Position numbers and translations under genes: made by a program. Positions 17,173-26,167 of a DNA stretch of 48,833 nucleotides are shown here, piece after piece. Below the pieces are notes generated by a model. It did not search any database. It was not told the origin of the DNA and saw only the letters and a program-made list of their open reading frames with translations. Numbering within the stretch: position 1 is the first letter of the stretch; every line of letters begins with the position of its first letter. Location: the NCBI GenBank assembly GCA_000437275.1, contig FR899735.1, forward strand, positions 36,991 through 85,823, read 5' to 3'. This DNA is from Clostridium sp. CAG:411 (lineage in GTDB: Bacteria; Bacillota; Clostridia; Lachnospirales; Lachnospiraceae).

Positions 17173-18342
17173 TTATTTTAAAAGGTTAGCAGAGATTACC
17201 ATACGCTGAACTTCACTTGTTCCTTCGTAGATTTCAGTAATCTTAGCATCACGCATCATACGCTCAACGTCGTATTCTCTAATGTATCCGTATCCACCGA
17301 ATAACTGAACAGCTTTTGTTGTAACTTCCATAGCAACTTCAGCAGCCATTAATTTAGCCATAGCAGCTTCTACAGAATAAGAAGTTCTATGATCCTTCAT
17401 ATACTGTTCTTTCTTCATAGCAGCCTGATATACTAATAATTTAGCAGCTTCCACCTTTGTTGCCATATCAGCAAGCTGGAACTGCGTATTCTGTTGCTGA
17501 GCAATAGAACGACCAAACTGTTTTCTCTCTTTTGTGTATTCGATTGTACGCTCAAGAGCACCCTCAGCAAGACCAAGAGCCTGAGCAGCGATACCAATAC
17601 GACCACCATCAAGAGTATGCATAGCGATTGGGAATCCCTTACCACGCTGTCCAAGAAGGTTAGCTGCTGGAATTCTACAATCCTGGAAAATCAATTCATA
17701 AGTAGCTGAACCACGGATACCCATTTTCTTTTCTTTTGTACCAAAAGTAAATCCAGGAGTTCCTTTTTCAACGATGAATGCAGAGAATTTCTTCTGCTTC
17801 TTTCCACGTTTGTTTTCAACGATATCTGTATAAGCAATGATGATATAAATATCAGCTTCTTTACCGTTTGTGATAAAGCATTTAGAACCATTTAATACCC
17901 ATTCATCACCATCTAATACAGCCTTCGTCTGAACACCCTGTGCATCAGTACCAGCACCTGGCTCAGTTAAACCGAAAGCACCAAGCTTTTCACCTTTAGC
18001 CAATGGAACTAAGAACTTTTCCTTCTGTTCTGGAGTACCAAAAGTCTGAATTGGATCTGCACACAATGATGTATGAGCAGAAACAATAACACCTGTAGTA
18101 CCGCAAACTTTAGAAAGTTCTTCTACACACATAGTGTATGTTAAAGGATCACAACCTTGTCCGCCATACTCTTTTTCAACTGGAATACCCATAAAACCGT
18201 ATTTCTGCATCTTTTTAACGATTTCAGTAGGGAAATGTTCTGTTTCGTCAGTTTCCTGAGCGAAAGGTTTTACTTCTGTCTCGGCAAATTCTTTGAAAAG
18301 ATTTCTTGCCATTTCATGTTTTTTACTTAAAGAAAAATCCAT
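17173..18342 (-). CDS. bcd: Butyryl-CoA dehydrogenase
   Basis: A 389-residue acyl-CoA dehydrogenase reducing crotonyl-CoA to butyryl-CoA. It has the family stretches GLTEPGAGTDAQG (flavin), QAALGLAEGAL-like helix, RKQFGRSI and QLFGGYGYIREYDVERMMRDAKITEIYEGTS region with the catalytic Glu in YEGTSE near the C-terminus. N-terminal MDFSLSKKHEMAR is the usual short-chain dehydrogenase start. The presence of etfB and etfA directly downstream supports the butyrogenic enzyme rather than a beta-oxidation one. A GGAGG site lies just upstream of the ATG. Confidence 0.95.
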   Translation of the reverse strand: MDFSLSKKHEMARNLFKEFAETEVKPFAQETDETEHFPTEIVKKMQKYGFMGIPVEKEYGGQGCDPLTYTMCVEELSKVCGTTGVIVSAHTSLCADPIQTFGTPEQKEKFLVPLAKGEKLGAFGLTEPGAGTDAQGVQTKAVLDGDEWVLNGSKCFITNGKEADIYIIIAYTDIVENKRGKKQKKFSAFIVEKGTPGFTFGTKEKKMGIRGSATYELIFQDCRIPAANLLGQRGKGFPIAMHTLDGGRIGIAAQALGLAEGALERTIEYTKERKQFGRSIAQQQNTQFQLADMATKVEAAKLLVYQAAMKKEQYMKDHRTSYSVEAAMAKLMAAEVAMEVTTKAVQLFGGYGYIREYDVERMMRDAKITEIYEGTSEVQRMVISANLLK

Positions 18343-18433
18343 CTCAATTCCTCCATCTTTATTTGAACTTAAGAGTTCATTATTTTCTATAGTAATGAAA
18401 GGTGCATAAGCATCCTGACATTCGAATCGTAAA

Positions 18434-18496
18434 ATGCCGATACCTAATTATTTGCAATTAGGTATCAGGCATAGTGGAAGAGTAGTAAGCTACTCT
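18434..18496 (-). repeat. Strong double hairpin between hbd and bcd
   Basis: The main hairpin pairs ATGCC plus GATACCTAATT (18434-18449) with AATTAGGTATC plus GGCAT (18456-18472), 16 bp with one bulged A and a 6-base loop. A second, AGAGTAG (18479-18485) with CTACTCT (18490-18496), lies right after the hbd stop. No T-run follows either on the minus strand, so a role in mRNA processing or stability is likelier than termination. Confidence 0.65.
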
Positions 18497-18501
18497 TTAT
18501 A

Positions 18502-19341
18502 TTACTTGCTGTAATCGTAGAAACCAATACCAGTCTTTTTACCTAACTTACCAGCACGAACCATCTTTCTTAACAATGGATGTGGACGGTACTTAGGATC
18601 ACCAGTTTCAGCCTGAAGAACTTCCATAATAGCTAAGCAGATATCAAGACCTACTAAGTCTCCTAAAGCTAAAGGTCCCATTGGATGATTAGCTCCTAAT
18701 TTCATAGCTGCATCAATACCTTCTACAGAAGCAACACCGTCAGCGAAAATACCAACAGCTTCGTTGATCATTGGAATTAAGATTCTGTTTACAACAAAAC
18801 CAGCAGCTTCTTTTACTTCAACAGGAGTCTTTCCGATTTCTTTAGAGATTTCGATAACTTTATTTGTAACTTCGTCAGTTGTATTTTCGCCACGGATAAC
18901 TTCTACTAACTTCATTACTGGAGCTGGGTTGAAGAAGTGCATACCAATAACTGGTCTGTCAATTCCTGCACCAATTTCAGTAATAGAAAGAGAAGATGTA
19001 TTTGTAGCAAAGATACAATCTTTCTTACAGATGTCCTGTAATTCTTTGAATGTCTGTTTCTTGATGTCCATTACTTCAAGAGCAGCTTCAACTACTAAAT
19101 CGCAATCTGTACAAATTTCTTTTGTACCTGTTGTGATTTTTGCAAGAATAGCATCAGCATCAGCCTGAGACATTTTGCCTTTTGCAATTCTCTTTTCGAA
19201 TCCCTTTGCAATTTTGTTTTTTCCGTTTGCAGCGAATTCATCATTAATGTCACATAAACATACTTCATATCCTTCTGTCTGAGCGAAAGCCTGTGCAATA
19301 CCAGAACCCATTGTTCCAGCGCCAATAATACCAACCTTCAT
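18502..19341 (-). CDS. hbd: 3-hydroxybutyryl-CoA dehydrogenase
   Basis: A 279-residue NAD(P)-dependent enzyme reducing acetoacetyl-CoA to 3-hydroxybutyryl-CoA. Rossmann motif GAGTMGSGIAQAFA at residue 7, ATNTSSLSITEI, the catalytic His region GMHFFNPAPVMKLVEVI, GFVVNRILIPMINEA and the C-terminal LGKKTGIGFYDYSK are all as in clostridial Hbd. AAGGAGG precedes the ATG. It stands between crt and bcd in the operon, the order known from Roseburia, Coprococcus and Butyrivibrio rather than that of solventogenic Clostridium. Confidence 0.96.
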   Translation of the reverse strand: MKVGIIGAGTMGSGIAQAFAQTEGYEVCLCDINDEFAANGKNKIAKGFEKRIAKGKMSQADADAILAKITTGTKEICTDCDLVVEAALEVMDIKKQTFKELQDICKKDCIFATNTSSLSITEIGAGIDRPVIGMHFFNPAPVMKLVEVIRGENTTDEVTNKVIEISKEIGKTPVEVKEAAGFVVNRILIPMINEAVGIFADGVASVEGIDAAMKLGANHPMGPLALGDLVGLDICLAIMEVLQAETGDPKYRPHPLLRKMVRAGKLGKKTGIGFYDYSK

Positions 19342-19371
19342 GTTAAATCCTCCTTAAAATTCTTTATGTTC

Positions 19372-19440
19372 ACAGGTATCATACCTGTAAAAATAGCATA
19401 TTGTCAATATAAAAGAAAATTATTGACAAAAAAATCATAA
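19372..19440 (-). repeat. crt-hbd intercistronic inverted repeats
   Basis: ACAGGTAT (19372-19379) and ATACCTGT (19381-19388) form a near-perfect palindrome. A second repeat, TGACAAAA and TTTTGTCA, lies at about 19424-19448, reaching the crt stop region. Either could be an RNA hairpin or a protein site. Confidence 0.5.
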
Positions 19441-19452
19441 TTTTGTCATATT

Positions 19453-20244
19453 TTATTTGTTTTGGAATGGAACTACCTTTAATTTCTTTTCTTTATCTTT
19501 TTCTAAGAAATTACCCATTCCAGCTTTTTGATCTTCTGTTTCAAAACAATCACCGAAAAGCTTTTCTTCAATAACGATTGCCTGATCCATATCAACCTGT
19601 AATCCGTCATTGATTGCTTTTTTGCAATTACGAACAGCAATAGGAGCATTCTTGGCAATTGTAGAAGCTAACTTCTTAGCCTGTGCCATTAAATCTTCCT
19701 GTGTATATACTGCATTTACAAGACCGATACGGAATGCTTCGTCTGCTTTGATGTTTCTGGCCGTATAGATAAGCTGTTTTGCCATACCAACACCAACAGT
19801 ACGAGCAAGTCTTTGTGTTCCACCGAAACCTGGTGTAATTCCAAGACCAACTTCTGGCTGACCAAATACAGCATTATCAGAGCAAATACGAATATCGCAA
19901 CTAAGTGAAATTTCGCATCCACCACCAAGGGCAAAACCATTCACAGCAGCAATTACTGGAATAGGGAATGTCTCTAATTTACGGAATACATCATTACCCT
20001 TCTTACCAAATGCTTCGCCTTCCGCTTTTGTTAATGTACTCATTTCTCCAATATCCGCACCAGCAACAAAAGACTTATCTCCAGCACCTGTTAAAATTAA
20101 ACATCTTGTTGTGTTGATATCAACATTATCCAAAGTTGTGTTTAATTCATCTAATACAGAACTGTTTAATGCATTTAATGCCTTTGGTCTATTGATTGTA
20201 ATAATACCAATGAATTCTTCCTGTTCATATGTGATAAATTCCAT
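19453..20244 (-). CDS. crt: 3-hydroxybutyryl-CoA dehydratase (crotonase)
   Basis: A 263-residue enoyl-CoA hydratase family protein converting 3-hydroxybutyryl-CoA to crotonyl-CoA. It has the oxyanion-hole stretches KSFVAGADIGEM and AAVNGFALGGGCEISLSCD, and two Glu residues in the expected places (GGGCE and GQPEVGLGITPGFGGTQRL). Operon context makes the crotonase role firm. It lies 100 bases after thl, a gap with overlapping hairpins. Confidence 0.95.
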   Translation of the reverse strand: MEFITYEQEEFIGIITINRPKALNALNSSVLDELNTTLDNVDINTTRCLILTGAGDKSFVAGADIGEMSTLTKAEGEAFGKKGNDVFRKLETFPIPVIAAVNGFALGGGCEISLSCDIRICSDNAVFGQPEVGLGITPGFGGTQRLARTVGVGMAKQLIYTARNIKADEAFRIGLVNAVYTQEDLMAQAKKLASTIAKNAPIAVRNCKKAINDGLQVDMDQAIVIEEKLFGDCFETEDQKAGMGNFLEKDKEKKLKVVPFQNK

Positions 20245-20289
20245 TCTTTACAAATCCTTTCTAAATAAAATCTAAAATAGAAGAGCCGT

Positions 20290-20338
20290 GTTATGTGATG
20301 AAACACATATAACCCATGCCCCGTATGAGACATGGGTT
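20290..20338 (-). repeat. thl-crt intercistronic overlapping hairpins
   Basis: AACCCATG (20311-20318) pairs with CATGGGTT (20331-20338). GTTATGTG (20290-20297) pairs with CACATATAAC (20304-20313) with a bulge. The two share AAC at 20311-20313, so they compete at that edge. Confidence 0.55.
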
Positions 20339-20344
20339 CTAAAA

Positions 20345-21526
20345 TTAATCTCTCTTAACGATTGTTGAGCAGCCCATTCCACCACCGATACAAAGAGTAG
20401 CTAAACCAGTCTTTGCATCCTTAGCTTCCATTTCATGAAGAAGTGTAACTAAGATACGGCATCCAGATGCACCAACAGGATGTCCTAATGCAATTGCTCC
20501 ACCATTTGGATTTAATTGTTTTTCAGTATCAATTCCTAAATCTCTACCAACTGCAACAGACTGAGCAGCGAAAGCTTCGTTTGCTTCGATGATATCGAAA
20601 TCAGAAATGTTCATACCTGTCTTAGCAAGAACTTTCTTTGTAGAGTATACAGGTCCAATACCCATAACTTCAGGTCTGCATCCTGCAAGAGCACCTGTTA
20701 CCCAAGTAGCCATAGGAGTTACACCTAATTCTTTTGCTTTTTCTTCGCTCATTACAACGATAGCAGCAGCACCGTCATTGATACCGGAAGCATTACCTGC
20801 TGTAACAAATCCGTTTGGATTGATTGGACGAAGTTTAGCAAGACCTTCGATTGTTGATCCTGGACGAGGACCTTCATCCACCTTAAATTCGATTGTTTCT
20901 TTTCTCTTCTTAACAGTAACAGGAACGATTTCCTTATCAAAAGCACCGCTCTTTTGAGCAGCTTCTGCTTTCTGCTGACTCTTTAAAGCAAACTCATCTA
21001 ATTCTTCTCTTGTGATACCCCATTCTTCGCAAATGTTATCAGCAGTCTTGATCATATGGTAATCATTGAAAGCATCCCATAATGCATCATTTACCATAGT
21101 ATCTTTCATAGTAGCATTACCCATTCTGTAACCAAAACGAGCTTTGTCTAAAGCATAAGGAGCCATAGACATGTTTTCCATACCACCTGCTACAACGATA
21201 TCAGCTTCACCAGCCATGATCATATGAGCAGCCTGGTTTACACAGTTAAGACCAGAACCACAAACAACGTTCATAGTAACGGCTGGAACCTCGATAGGAA
21301 GTCCTGCTTTAATTGTTGCCTGACGAGCTACGTTTTGTCCCTGACCAGCTTGGATTACACAACCCATATATACCTGATCAACCTGATCACCAGGTACGCC
21401 TGCTCTCTTAAGAGCTTCTTTGATAACGATAGCACCTAATTCAGCGGCTGGAGTAGTGCTTAATGAACCACCCATAGTACCGATAGCTGTACGACATGCA
21501 CCTGCTAAAACTACTTTTCTAGACAT
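20345..21526 (-). CDS. thl: Acetyl-CoA acetyltransferase (thiolase)
   Basis: A 393-residue biosynthetic thiolase condensing two acetyl-CoA to acetoacetyl-CoA, the first step of butyrate formation. The nucleophilic Cys is in NVVCGSGLNCVNQAA (near residue 89), followed by VVAGGMENMS, the His in GHPVGASGCRI and the second Cys in CIGGGMGCS. A CGGAGGAAT site precedes the ATG by about 9 bases. It is the first gene of the six-gene operon, read from a promoter that overlaps a Rex-like site. Confidence 0.97.
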   Translation of the reverse strand: MSRKVVLAGACRTAIGTMGGSLSTTPAAELGAIVIKEALKRAGVPGDQVDQVYMGCVIQAGQGQNVARQATIKAGLPIEVPAVTMNVVCGSGLNCVNQAAHMIMAGEADIVVAGGMENMSMAPYALDKARFGYRMGNATMKDTMVNDALWDAFNDYHMIKTADNICEEWGITREELDEFALKSQQKAEAAQKSGAFDKEIVPVTVKKRKETIEFKVDEGPRPGSTIEGLAKLRPINPNGFVTAGNASGINDGAAAIVVMSEEKAKELGVTPMATWVTGALAGCRPEVMGIGPVYSTKKVLAKTGMNISDFDIIEANEAFAAQSVAVGRDLGIDTEKQLNPNGGAIALGHPVGASGCRILVTLLHEMEAKDAKTGLATLCIGGGMGCSTIVKRD

Positions 21527-21617
21527 AATAAATATTCCTCCGTTTCTTTTTTTGTCATTCCTTCACATCGTGAAAAATTTAACATAATGGTTGCAAACAC
21601 ATATTGCGTTGCATGAT

Positions 21618-21652
21618 GTGTTAATTTTATCACAAGCAAATTGCTTTTGCAA
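21618..21652 (-). promoter_or_regulatory. thl operon promoter with Rex-like operator
   Basis: On the minus strand TTGCAA (21647-21652), 17-base spacer, TAAAAT (21624-21629). The -10 box lies inside an 18-base near-palindrome (21618-21635), minus strand TTGTGAT-AAAA-TTAACAC, which differs from the Firmicutes Rex consensus TTGTTAA-N4-TTAACAA at three positions. Rex is the NADH/NAD-sensing repressor known to control butyrate genes in Clostridia; use here is inferred. Confidence 0.6.
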
Positions 21653-21679
21653 TAGATTCTACATTTTTCTTTTTCTTTC

Positions 21680-21708
21680 TTGCATTTATATTATACGATT
21701 GATACAAT
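21680..21708 (+). promoter_or_regulatory. Promoter of hflX
   Basis: TTGCAT (21680-21685), 17-base spacer, TACAAT (21703-21708). The leader then has a small hairpin, AGAAC with GTTCT, near 21722-21743. It is divergent from the thl promoter, about 30 bases away. Confidence 0.7.
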
Positions 21709-21810
21709 AATTATTAATTAGAAAGAACACATCAAATAGTTCTTTATTCTGAGAATAGTTGCGGAAATTTTAAAAATAATAATAGAAAATAGTAGAAAGG
21801 CTGGAATGAC

Positions 21811-23067
21811 ATGAGCGAAATGCTGGATATTAAAGATCTAGAAGAAAGAGTAATCTTAATTTCTGTAGAAGAAAGTCCAACGGACGATACAGAGGCCTGC
21901 TTAGACGAATTGGAAGAATTGGCAAAAACTGCTGGTGCTACGGTAGTTGGAAGAATGATTCAAAAAAGAGAAAAAATCCATCCTGGCACCTATATTGGAA
22001 AGGGAAAAGTAGAAGAATTATTATTATATATAGAAGAATGTCAGGCAACAGGAGTTATTTGTGATGATGAATTGTCGCCTGCACAATTGAAGAATTTGGA
22101 AGAATTACTGCAAATAAAAGTAATTGATCGTACCATTATGATATTGGATATATTTGCACGCCATGCCACCACAAGAGAAGGAAAAATTCAGGTTGAACTT
22201 GCTCAGTTAAAATATCGTGCTACAAGACTGGTCGGTTTAAGAAGTTCATTGTCCAGACTAGGTGGAGGAATTGGAACCCGTGGCCCTGGAGAAAAGAAAT
22301 TGGAGATGGATAGACGTCTGATTCGAGAACGTATTTCCTTGTTAAAAAGAGATTTAGAAGGAATAAAAAAGGCAAGAGAAATAGCAAGAAAACAAAGAAG
22401 TAAAAATCCTATTCCAATTATTGCGATTGTAGGATATACAAATGCAGGTAAATCTACTTTGTTAAATACGCTTACAAATGCAAACGTTCTTGAAGAAGAT
22501 AAATTATTTGCAACTCTTGATCCTACAACAAGAAATTTGGAAATGGAAGATGGACAGCAGGTACTTCTTACGGATACGGTTGGATTTATTAGAAAATTGC
22601 CACATCATTTAATTGAAGCTTTTCGTAGTACATTAGAAGAAGCAAAGTATGCCGATTTGATTTTACATGTAGTGGATAGTTCGAGTCCATCTGCTTATGT
22701 TCATATGCATACAGTTTATGAGACACTGGAAATGCTGGGTGCAGGAGATAAAACTGTAATTACTGTATTTAATAAAATTGACAAGGTCGAAGATAAAACA
22801 GAAACGGTAAAAGATTGCAAGGCAGATGTAACTGTGCGAATTTCGGCAAAGAAGAAGATTGGCTTAGAGGAGCTAGTACAACAGATTGAAAAGATTCTTC
22901 GTGAACAAAAGATTTATGTGGAACGTGTTTTTTCTTATAATGAAGCGGGAAAAATTCAACTTATTCGAAAATATGGTCAGTTATTGGAAGAAGAATATAA
23001 GGAAACAGGAATTTTTGTTCGAGCGTATTTGCCAAAAGAACTATATTATCAAATCGGTGAACAGTAA
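21811..23067 (+). CDS. hflX: GTPase HflX
   Basis: A 418-residue ribosome-associated GTPase that splits stalled or stress-arrested 70S ribosomes. The N-terminal HflX domain (about 1-190) has HPGTYIGKGKVEEL and VIDRTIMILDIFARHATTREGK, ending in the glycine-rich LSRLGGGIGTRGPGEKKLE. The G domain follows with G1 GYTNAGKST (near residue 208), G3 DTVGFIRKLP and G4 NKID. AGAAAGG lies 10 bases before the ATG. No terminator is evident after it; the next gene has its own promoter. Confidence 0.97.
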   Translation: MSEMLDIKDLEERVILISVEESPTDDTEACLDELEELAKTAGATVVGRMIQKREKIHPGTYIGKGKVEELLLYIEECQATGVICDDELSPAQLKNLEELLQIKVIDRTIMILDIFARHATTREGKIQVELAQLKYRATRLVGLRSSLSRLGGGIGTRGPGEKKLEMDRRLIRERISLLKRDLEGIKKAREIARKQRSKNPIPIIAIVGYTNAGKSTLLNTLTNANVLEEDKLFATLDPTTRNLEMEDGQQVLLTDTVGFIRKLPHHLIEAFRSTLEEAKYADLILHVVDSSSPSAYVHMHTVYETLEMLGAGDKTVITVFNKIDKVEDKTETVKDCKADVTVRISAKKKIGLEELVQQIEKILREQKIYVERVFSYNEAGKIQLIRKYGQLLEEEYKETGIFVRAYLPKELYYQIGEQ

Positions 23068-23097
23068 CAAGCAGGAGTGTCATATAGCGGATAGGGA

Positions 23098-23126
23098 TTG
23101 TATTTCGTTATATGGTTTGTTATAAT
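23098..23126 (+). promoter_or_regulatory. Promoter of the GGDEF/EAL gene
   Basis: TTGTAT (23098-23103), 17-base spacer, TATAAT (23121-23126). Confidence 0.75.
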
Positions 23127-23198
23127 ATTTTAAGTGGTAAAAGTACGGATACGTGATAAAAGATACTATATATAGATAAGAGAGTATGGGGAAAAATT

Positions 23199-26033
23199 AT
23201 GGAACATTTTCAAGATAATCAGAAAGAAAAGGGCGAGAGCGAACATATGCTTATTGCCAGAGAAAAGCAAAATGCGTTACGAAATTTGAAACAGGAATGT
23301 TTTTTTGAATATGATATTAATAAGGATATTTTTTGGTTGTCCAGAGAGACAGATGAATTGGGCGTGAATGGAACAAAAATTTCAAATTTTAAAAAGAAGC
23401 TACATCGCATTGGACATATTCATGAGGATGATATGGATGGATGCATGGCATATCTGACTGGCGAAGAGGGAGAAAAATTCGAATTTAGATATATAAAGGA
23501 AGATGGTACCAGCCTGTGGTGTATGGCAAAAGGCTCCTTTATTAAAGAAGAAAATGGTAATTTAAGTGTTTTAGTAGGATGTATCACAGATATAGATTAC
23601 GAAAGGCATATGCGAGAGATGCTTGTAGAACAGGCATTATTAGATCCACTTACAAAATTGTACAGTAGGACAAAGGCACAGGGATTGATTGAAAATTTCT
23701 TGCGAAAAGATGGAAGTTTTGGAAAACACGCTATCATGCTTCTTAATATTAGAGATTTTGGCAGAATCAATAAGCGTTATGGCAGTCTGTTTGGTGATGG
23801 CGTATTATCCAATATTGGAGAAAAAATACAGCGATGTTTTCGCAAGAAGGACATTGTGTGTCGTGTGGGCGGAGACGACTTTTTAATATTGATAAAAGAC
23901 ATTTCGGGAGGAGAAGCTTTACAGCGAAAGATTTCTCAGGTTAGAGAAGTTTTAAAGAATACATTTGTTGGTGAAAATCTAGGTCTGGCATGTGATATTG
24001 GTATTTCGTGCTTCCCTGATGATGGAAATGACTATGGAACATTATTTCGAAATGCAGATATTGCTATGTTTGTGTCAAGTAAAAGCAGTGAGTCGGGAAA
24101 TGAAATATATGATTCTACGTGTAAGCTAGATGGATATGAAAAAAAAGGCGAATATTATCATGACTATGTTATCCGTGAACGAAACAAAGAAGGAGACGGA
24201 AAATTTAGTCGTGAGATTACAGATTTTGCGGTAGATATCATGCTGGATTCAAAAGATGTTGCCAGTGCGATTAAAATTTTACTAGAAAAGATTGGAAAGT
24301 ATTATCAATGTGATGATGTTATCATTCTGGAAAAGGATGATGAACAATTATTACATACTACCTATTCATGGAACAAAAAAGAAGGGCTGAATCATTTTAA
24401 CTCCATGCATTTTATTGATCTAAAAGAACTTTCCTCTTTAGAAACGTATTTTGACGAAAGAGGACTGCGTGTATTCAATAATACAAATATTATGCGAAAA
24501 CATCCGGGACACAATGCTTTTATGACGATGATTAATGCAAGAGCGTTGTTACAATGTGCATTTTGGGATAATAGTGAATTTAAAGGATGCATTTGTATCG
24601 GACACAAAAAGAAAGTGCATGAGTGGACAACAGAAGAGAAGGATACTCTTTTGACTATTACAAAATTGATATCTGTGTATTTACTAAAGTTACGAACTTC
24701 AGAGAAGATACAAACCAGAATTTCATATTTGAAAAATTATGATTCTTTGACAAAATTGCCAACGATGCATAAGTTCCGCAATGATGTGACGGAAATCTTA
24801 GAAAAAAACAAAGAAAATAAATATGCAATTGTGTATATGGATATTAATAAGTTCAAATATATTAATGACACACTAGGATATGAAGCTGGAGATGATTTAT
24901 TACGGGAAATCTCCCATACGCTTTCAACGGAGACGCTGGATATTTTGCTCATGGCAAGAGTATCTTCTGACAACTTTGTATTGTTGATGAAGTATGAAAA
25001 TGAACAGCAAATTAGAAATAATCTGTATGAATTAAATGAAAAGTTTTTGGAAAAAATTGATTTTTGCAGCGTAGGAAAAAGTACATATTTAGTTTGTGGC
25101 GTGGCAGCCATTTGTTATGGTAAGGATGTGACGGCTGTGATCGATAATGCAAATCTCGCACGAAAACATATCAAAAAGAATGCAGAAAATAAATGCTGTT
25201 TCTATGATGACGAATTAGAAGAACGTGTAAAGATGGAACTGGATATTTGCAATTCTATGCAACAGGCATTGGATGATCAAGAATTTATTATGTATCTTCA
25301 ACCAAAAGTGGATTTAGAGACAAACAAAATCGTAGGAGCGGAAGCATTAACCAGATGGCAACGAAAAGACGGAAAGTTTATGTTCCCGGATCAATTTATT
25401 CCGTTGTTTGAGAAGAATGGATTTATTATCCAATTAGATTTTTATATCTATGAGTGTGCATGTAAAGCAATAAAAAAATGGGAAGAGCTGGAAATTGAAC
25501 CTGTCACCATATCAGTAAATGTCTCAAGAGTACATCTTAATACAGATGATTTCGTAGAAAAAGTGATGGAATTAGTGAAACGTTATAAAATAAAACATGA
25601 ATATCTTGAATTTGAGTTGACGGAAAGTATCTTTTTGGATAATACAGAGAGTGCAATTTCAACAATGCATGAATTAAGAGAAAAAGGATTTTATGTTTCT
25701 ATTGATGATTTTGGTGCTGGATATTCTTCTTTAAATCTGTTAAAAGATATGACTACAGATGTATTGAAGCTGGACAAAGAATTTTTCGGTGGTGGAGATA
25801 TGAAACAGGAAGAAAAAATAATTGTTTCCAGTATTACCAATATGGCAAAGCAGCTCAAGATGAAGGTGTTGTCAGAAGGCGTGGAGACAGAATCGCAATC
25901 CAAATTCCTAAAAGAAATCGATTGTGATATGGCACAGGGGTATTTGTTTGCGAAACCGATGCCTGAAGATGAGTTTACATCCTTATTGCAAGCGAAAAAG
26001 ATTATATTGGAAGTGAAAAAAGATTCTCAATAA
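23199..26033 (+). CDS. PAS-GGDEF-GAF-GGDEF-EAL cyclic-di-GMP signalling protein
   Basis: A 944-residue soluble protein without membrane segments. Order of domains: a PAS-like region (about 30-145), a first GGDEF domain starting DPLTKLYSR with the active-site motif GGDDF at about residue 225, a GAF-like region (about 320-505), a second GGDEF-like domain starting DSLTKLPTM whose motif is degenerate (SSDNF near 590), and an EAL domain (about 690-935) with EAL at about 715-717, the metal-site DDFGAGYSS near 836 and KLDKEF. The first GGDEF could be catalytic (D for E is tolerated), the second not; the EAL looks active. Net effect on c-di-GMP cannot be told. The start is ATG 23199 with a weak ribosome site; ATG 23247 is an alternative. 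Confidence 0.9.
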   Translation: MEHFQDNQKEKGESEHMLIAREKQNALRNLKQECFFEYDINKDIFWLSRETDELGVNGTKISNFKKKLHRIGHIHEDDMDGCMAYLTGEEGEKFEFRYIKEDGTSLWCMAKGSFIKEENGNLSVLVGCITDIDYERHMREMLVEQALLDPLTKLYSRTKAQGLIENFLRKDGSFGKHAIMLLNIRDFGRINKRYGSLFGDGVLSNIGEKIQRCFRKKDIVCRVGGDDFLILIKDISGGEALQRKISQVREVLKNTFVGENLGLACDIGISCFPDDGNDYGTLFRNADIAMFVSSKSSESGNEIYDSTCKLDGYEKKGEYYHDYVIRERNKEGDGKFSREITDFAVDIMLDSKDVASAIKILLEKIGKYYQCDDVIILEKDDEQLLHTTYSWNKKEGLNHFNSMHFIDLKELSSLETYFDERGLRVFNNTNIMRKHPGHNAFMTMINARALLQCAFWDNSEFKGCICIGHKKKVHEWTTEEKDTLLTITKLISVYLLKLRTSEKIQTRISYLKNYDSLTKLPTMHKFRNDVTEILEKNKENKYAIVYMDINKFKYINDTLGYEAGDDLLREISHTLSTETLDILLMARVSSDNFVLLMKYENEQQIRNNLYELNEKFLEKIDFCSVGKSTYLVCGVAAICYGKDVTAVIDNANLARKHIKKNAENKCCFYDDELEERVKMELDICNSMQQALDDQEFIMYLQPKVDLETNKIVGAEALTRWQRKDGKFMFPDQFIPLFEKNGFIIQLDFYIYECACKAIKKWEELEIEPVTISVNVSRVHLNTDDFVEKVMELVKRYKIKHEYLEFELTESIFLDNTESAISTMHELREKGFYVSIDDFGAGYSSLNLLKDMTTDVLKLDKEFFGGGDMKQEEKIIVSSITNMAKQLKMKVLSEGVETESQSKFLKEIDCDMAQGYLFAKPMPEDEFTSLLQAKKIILEVKKDSQ

Positions 26034-26082
26034 CCTAAAAAATGAAAAAAGTGTGAAATACCTTTAATTTCCAAAGTATTAC

Positions 26083-26110
26083 TTGACTTATGGGAAAAAT
26101 TGCTTAGAAT
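26083..26110 (+). promoter_or_regulatory. Promoter of the PrsA-like gene
   Basis: TTGACT (26083-26088), 16-base spacer, TAGAAT (26105-26110). The spacer contains CTTATGGGAAAAA, also present at the same place in the purL promoter. Confidence 0.6.
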
Positions 26111-26167
26111 TATAAAGAGGGCTTTTTAGCAGAAAACGAAATTTGAGAAGGAAGCGGAGGAAAAAAA

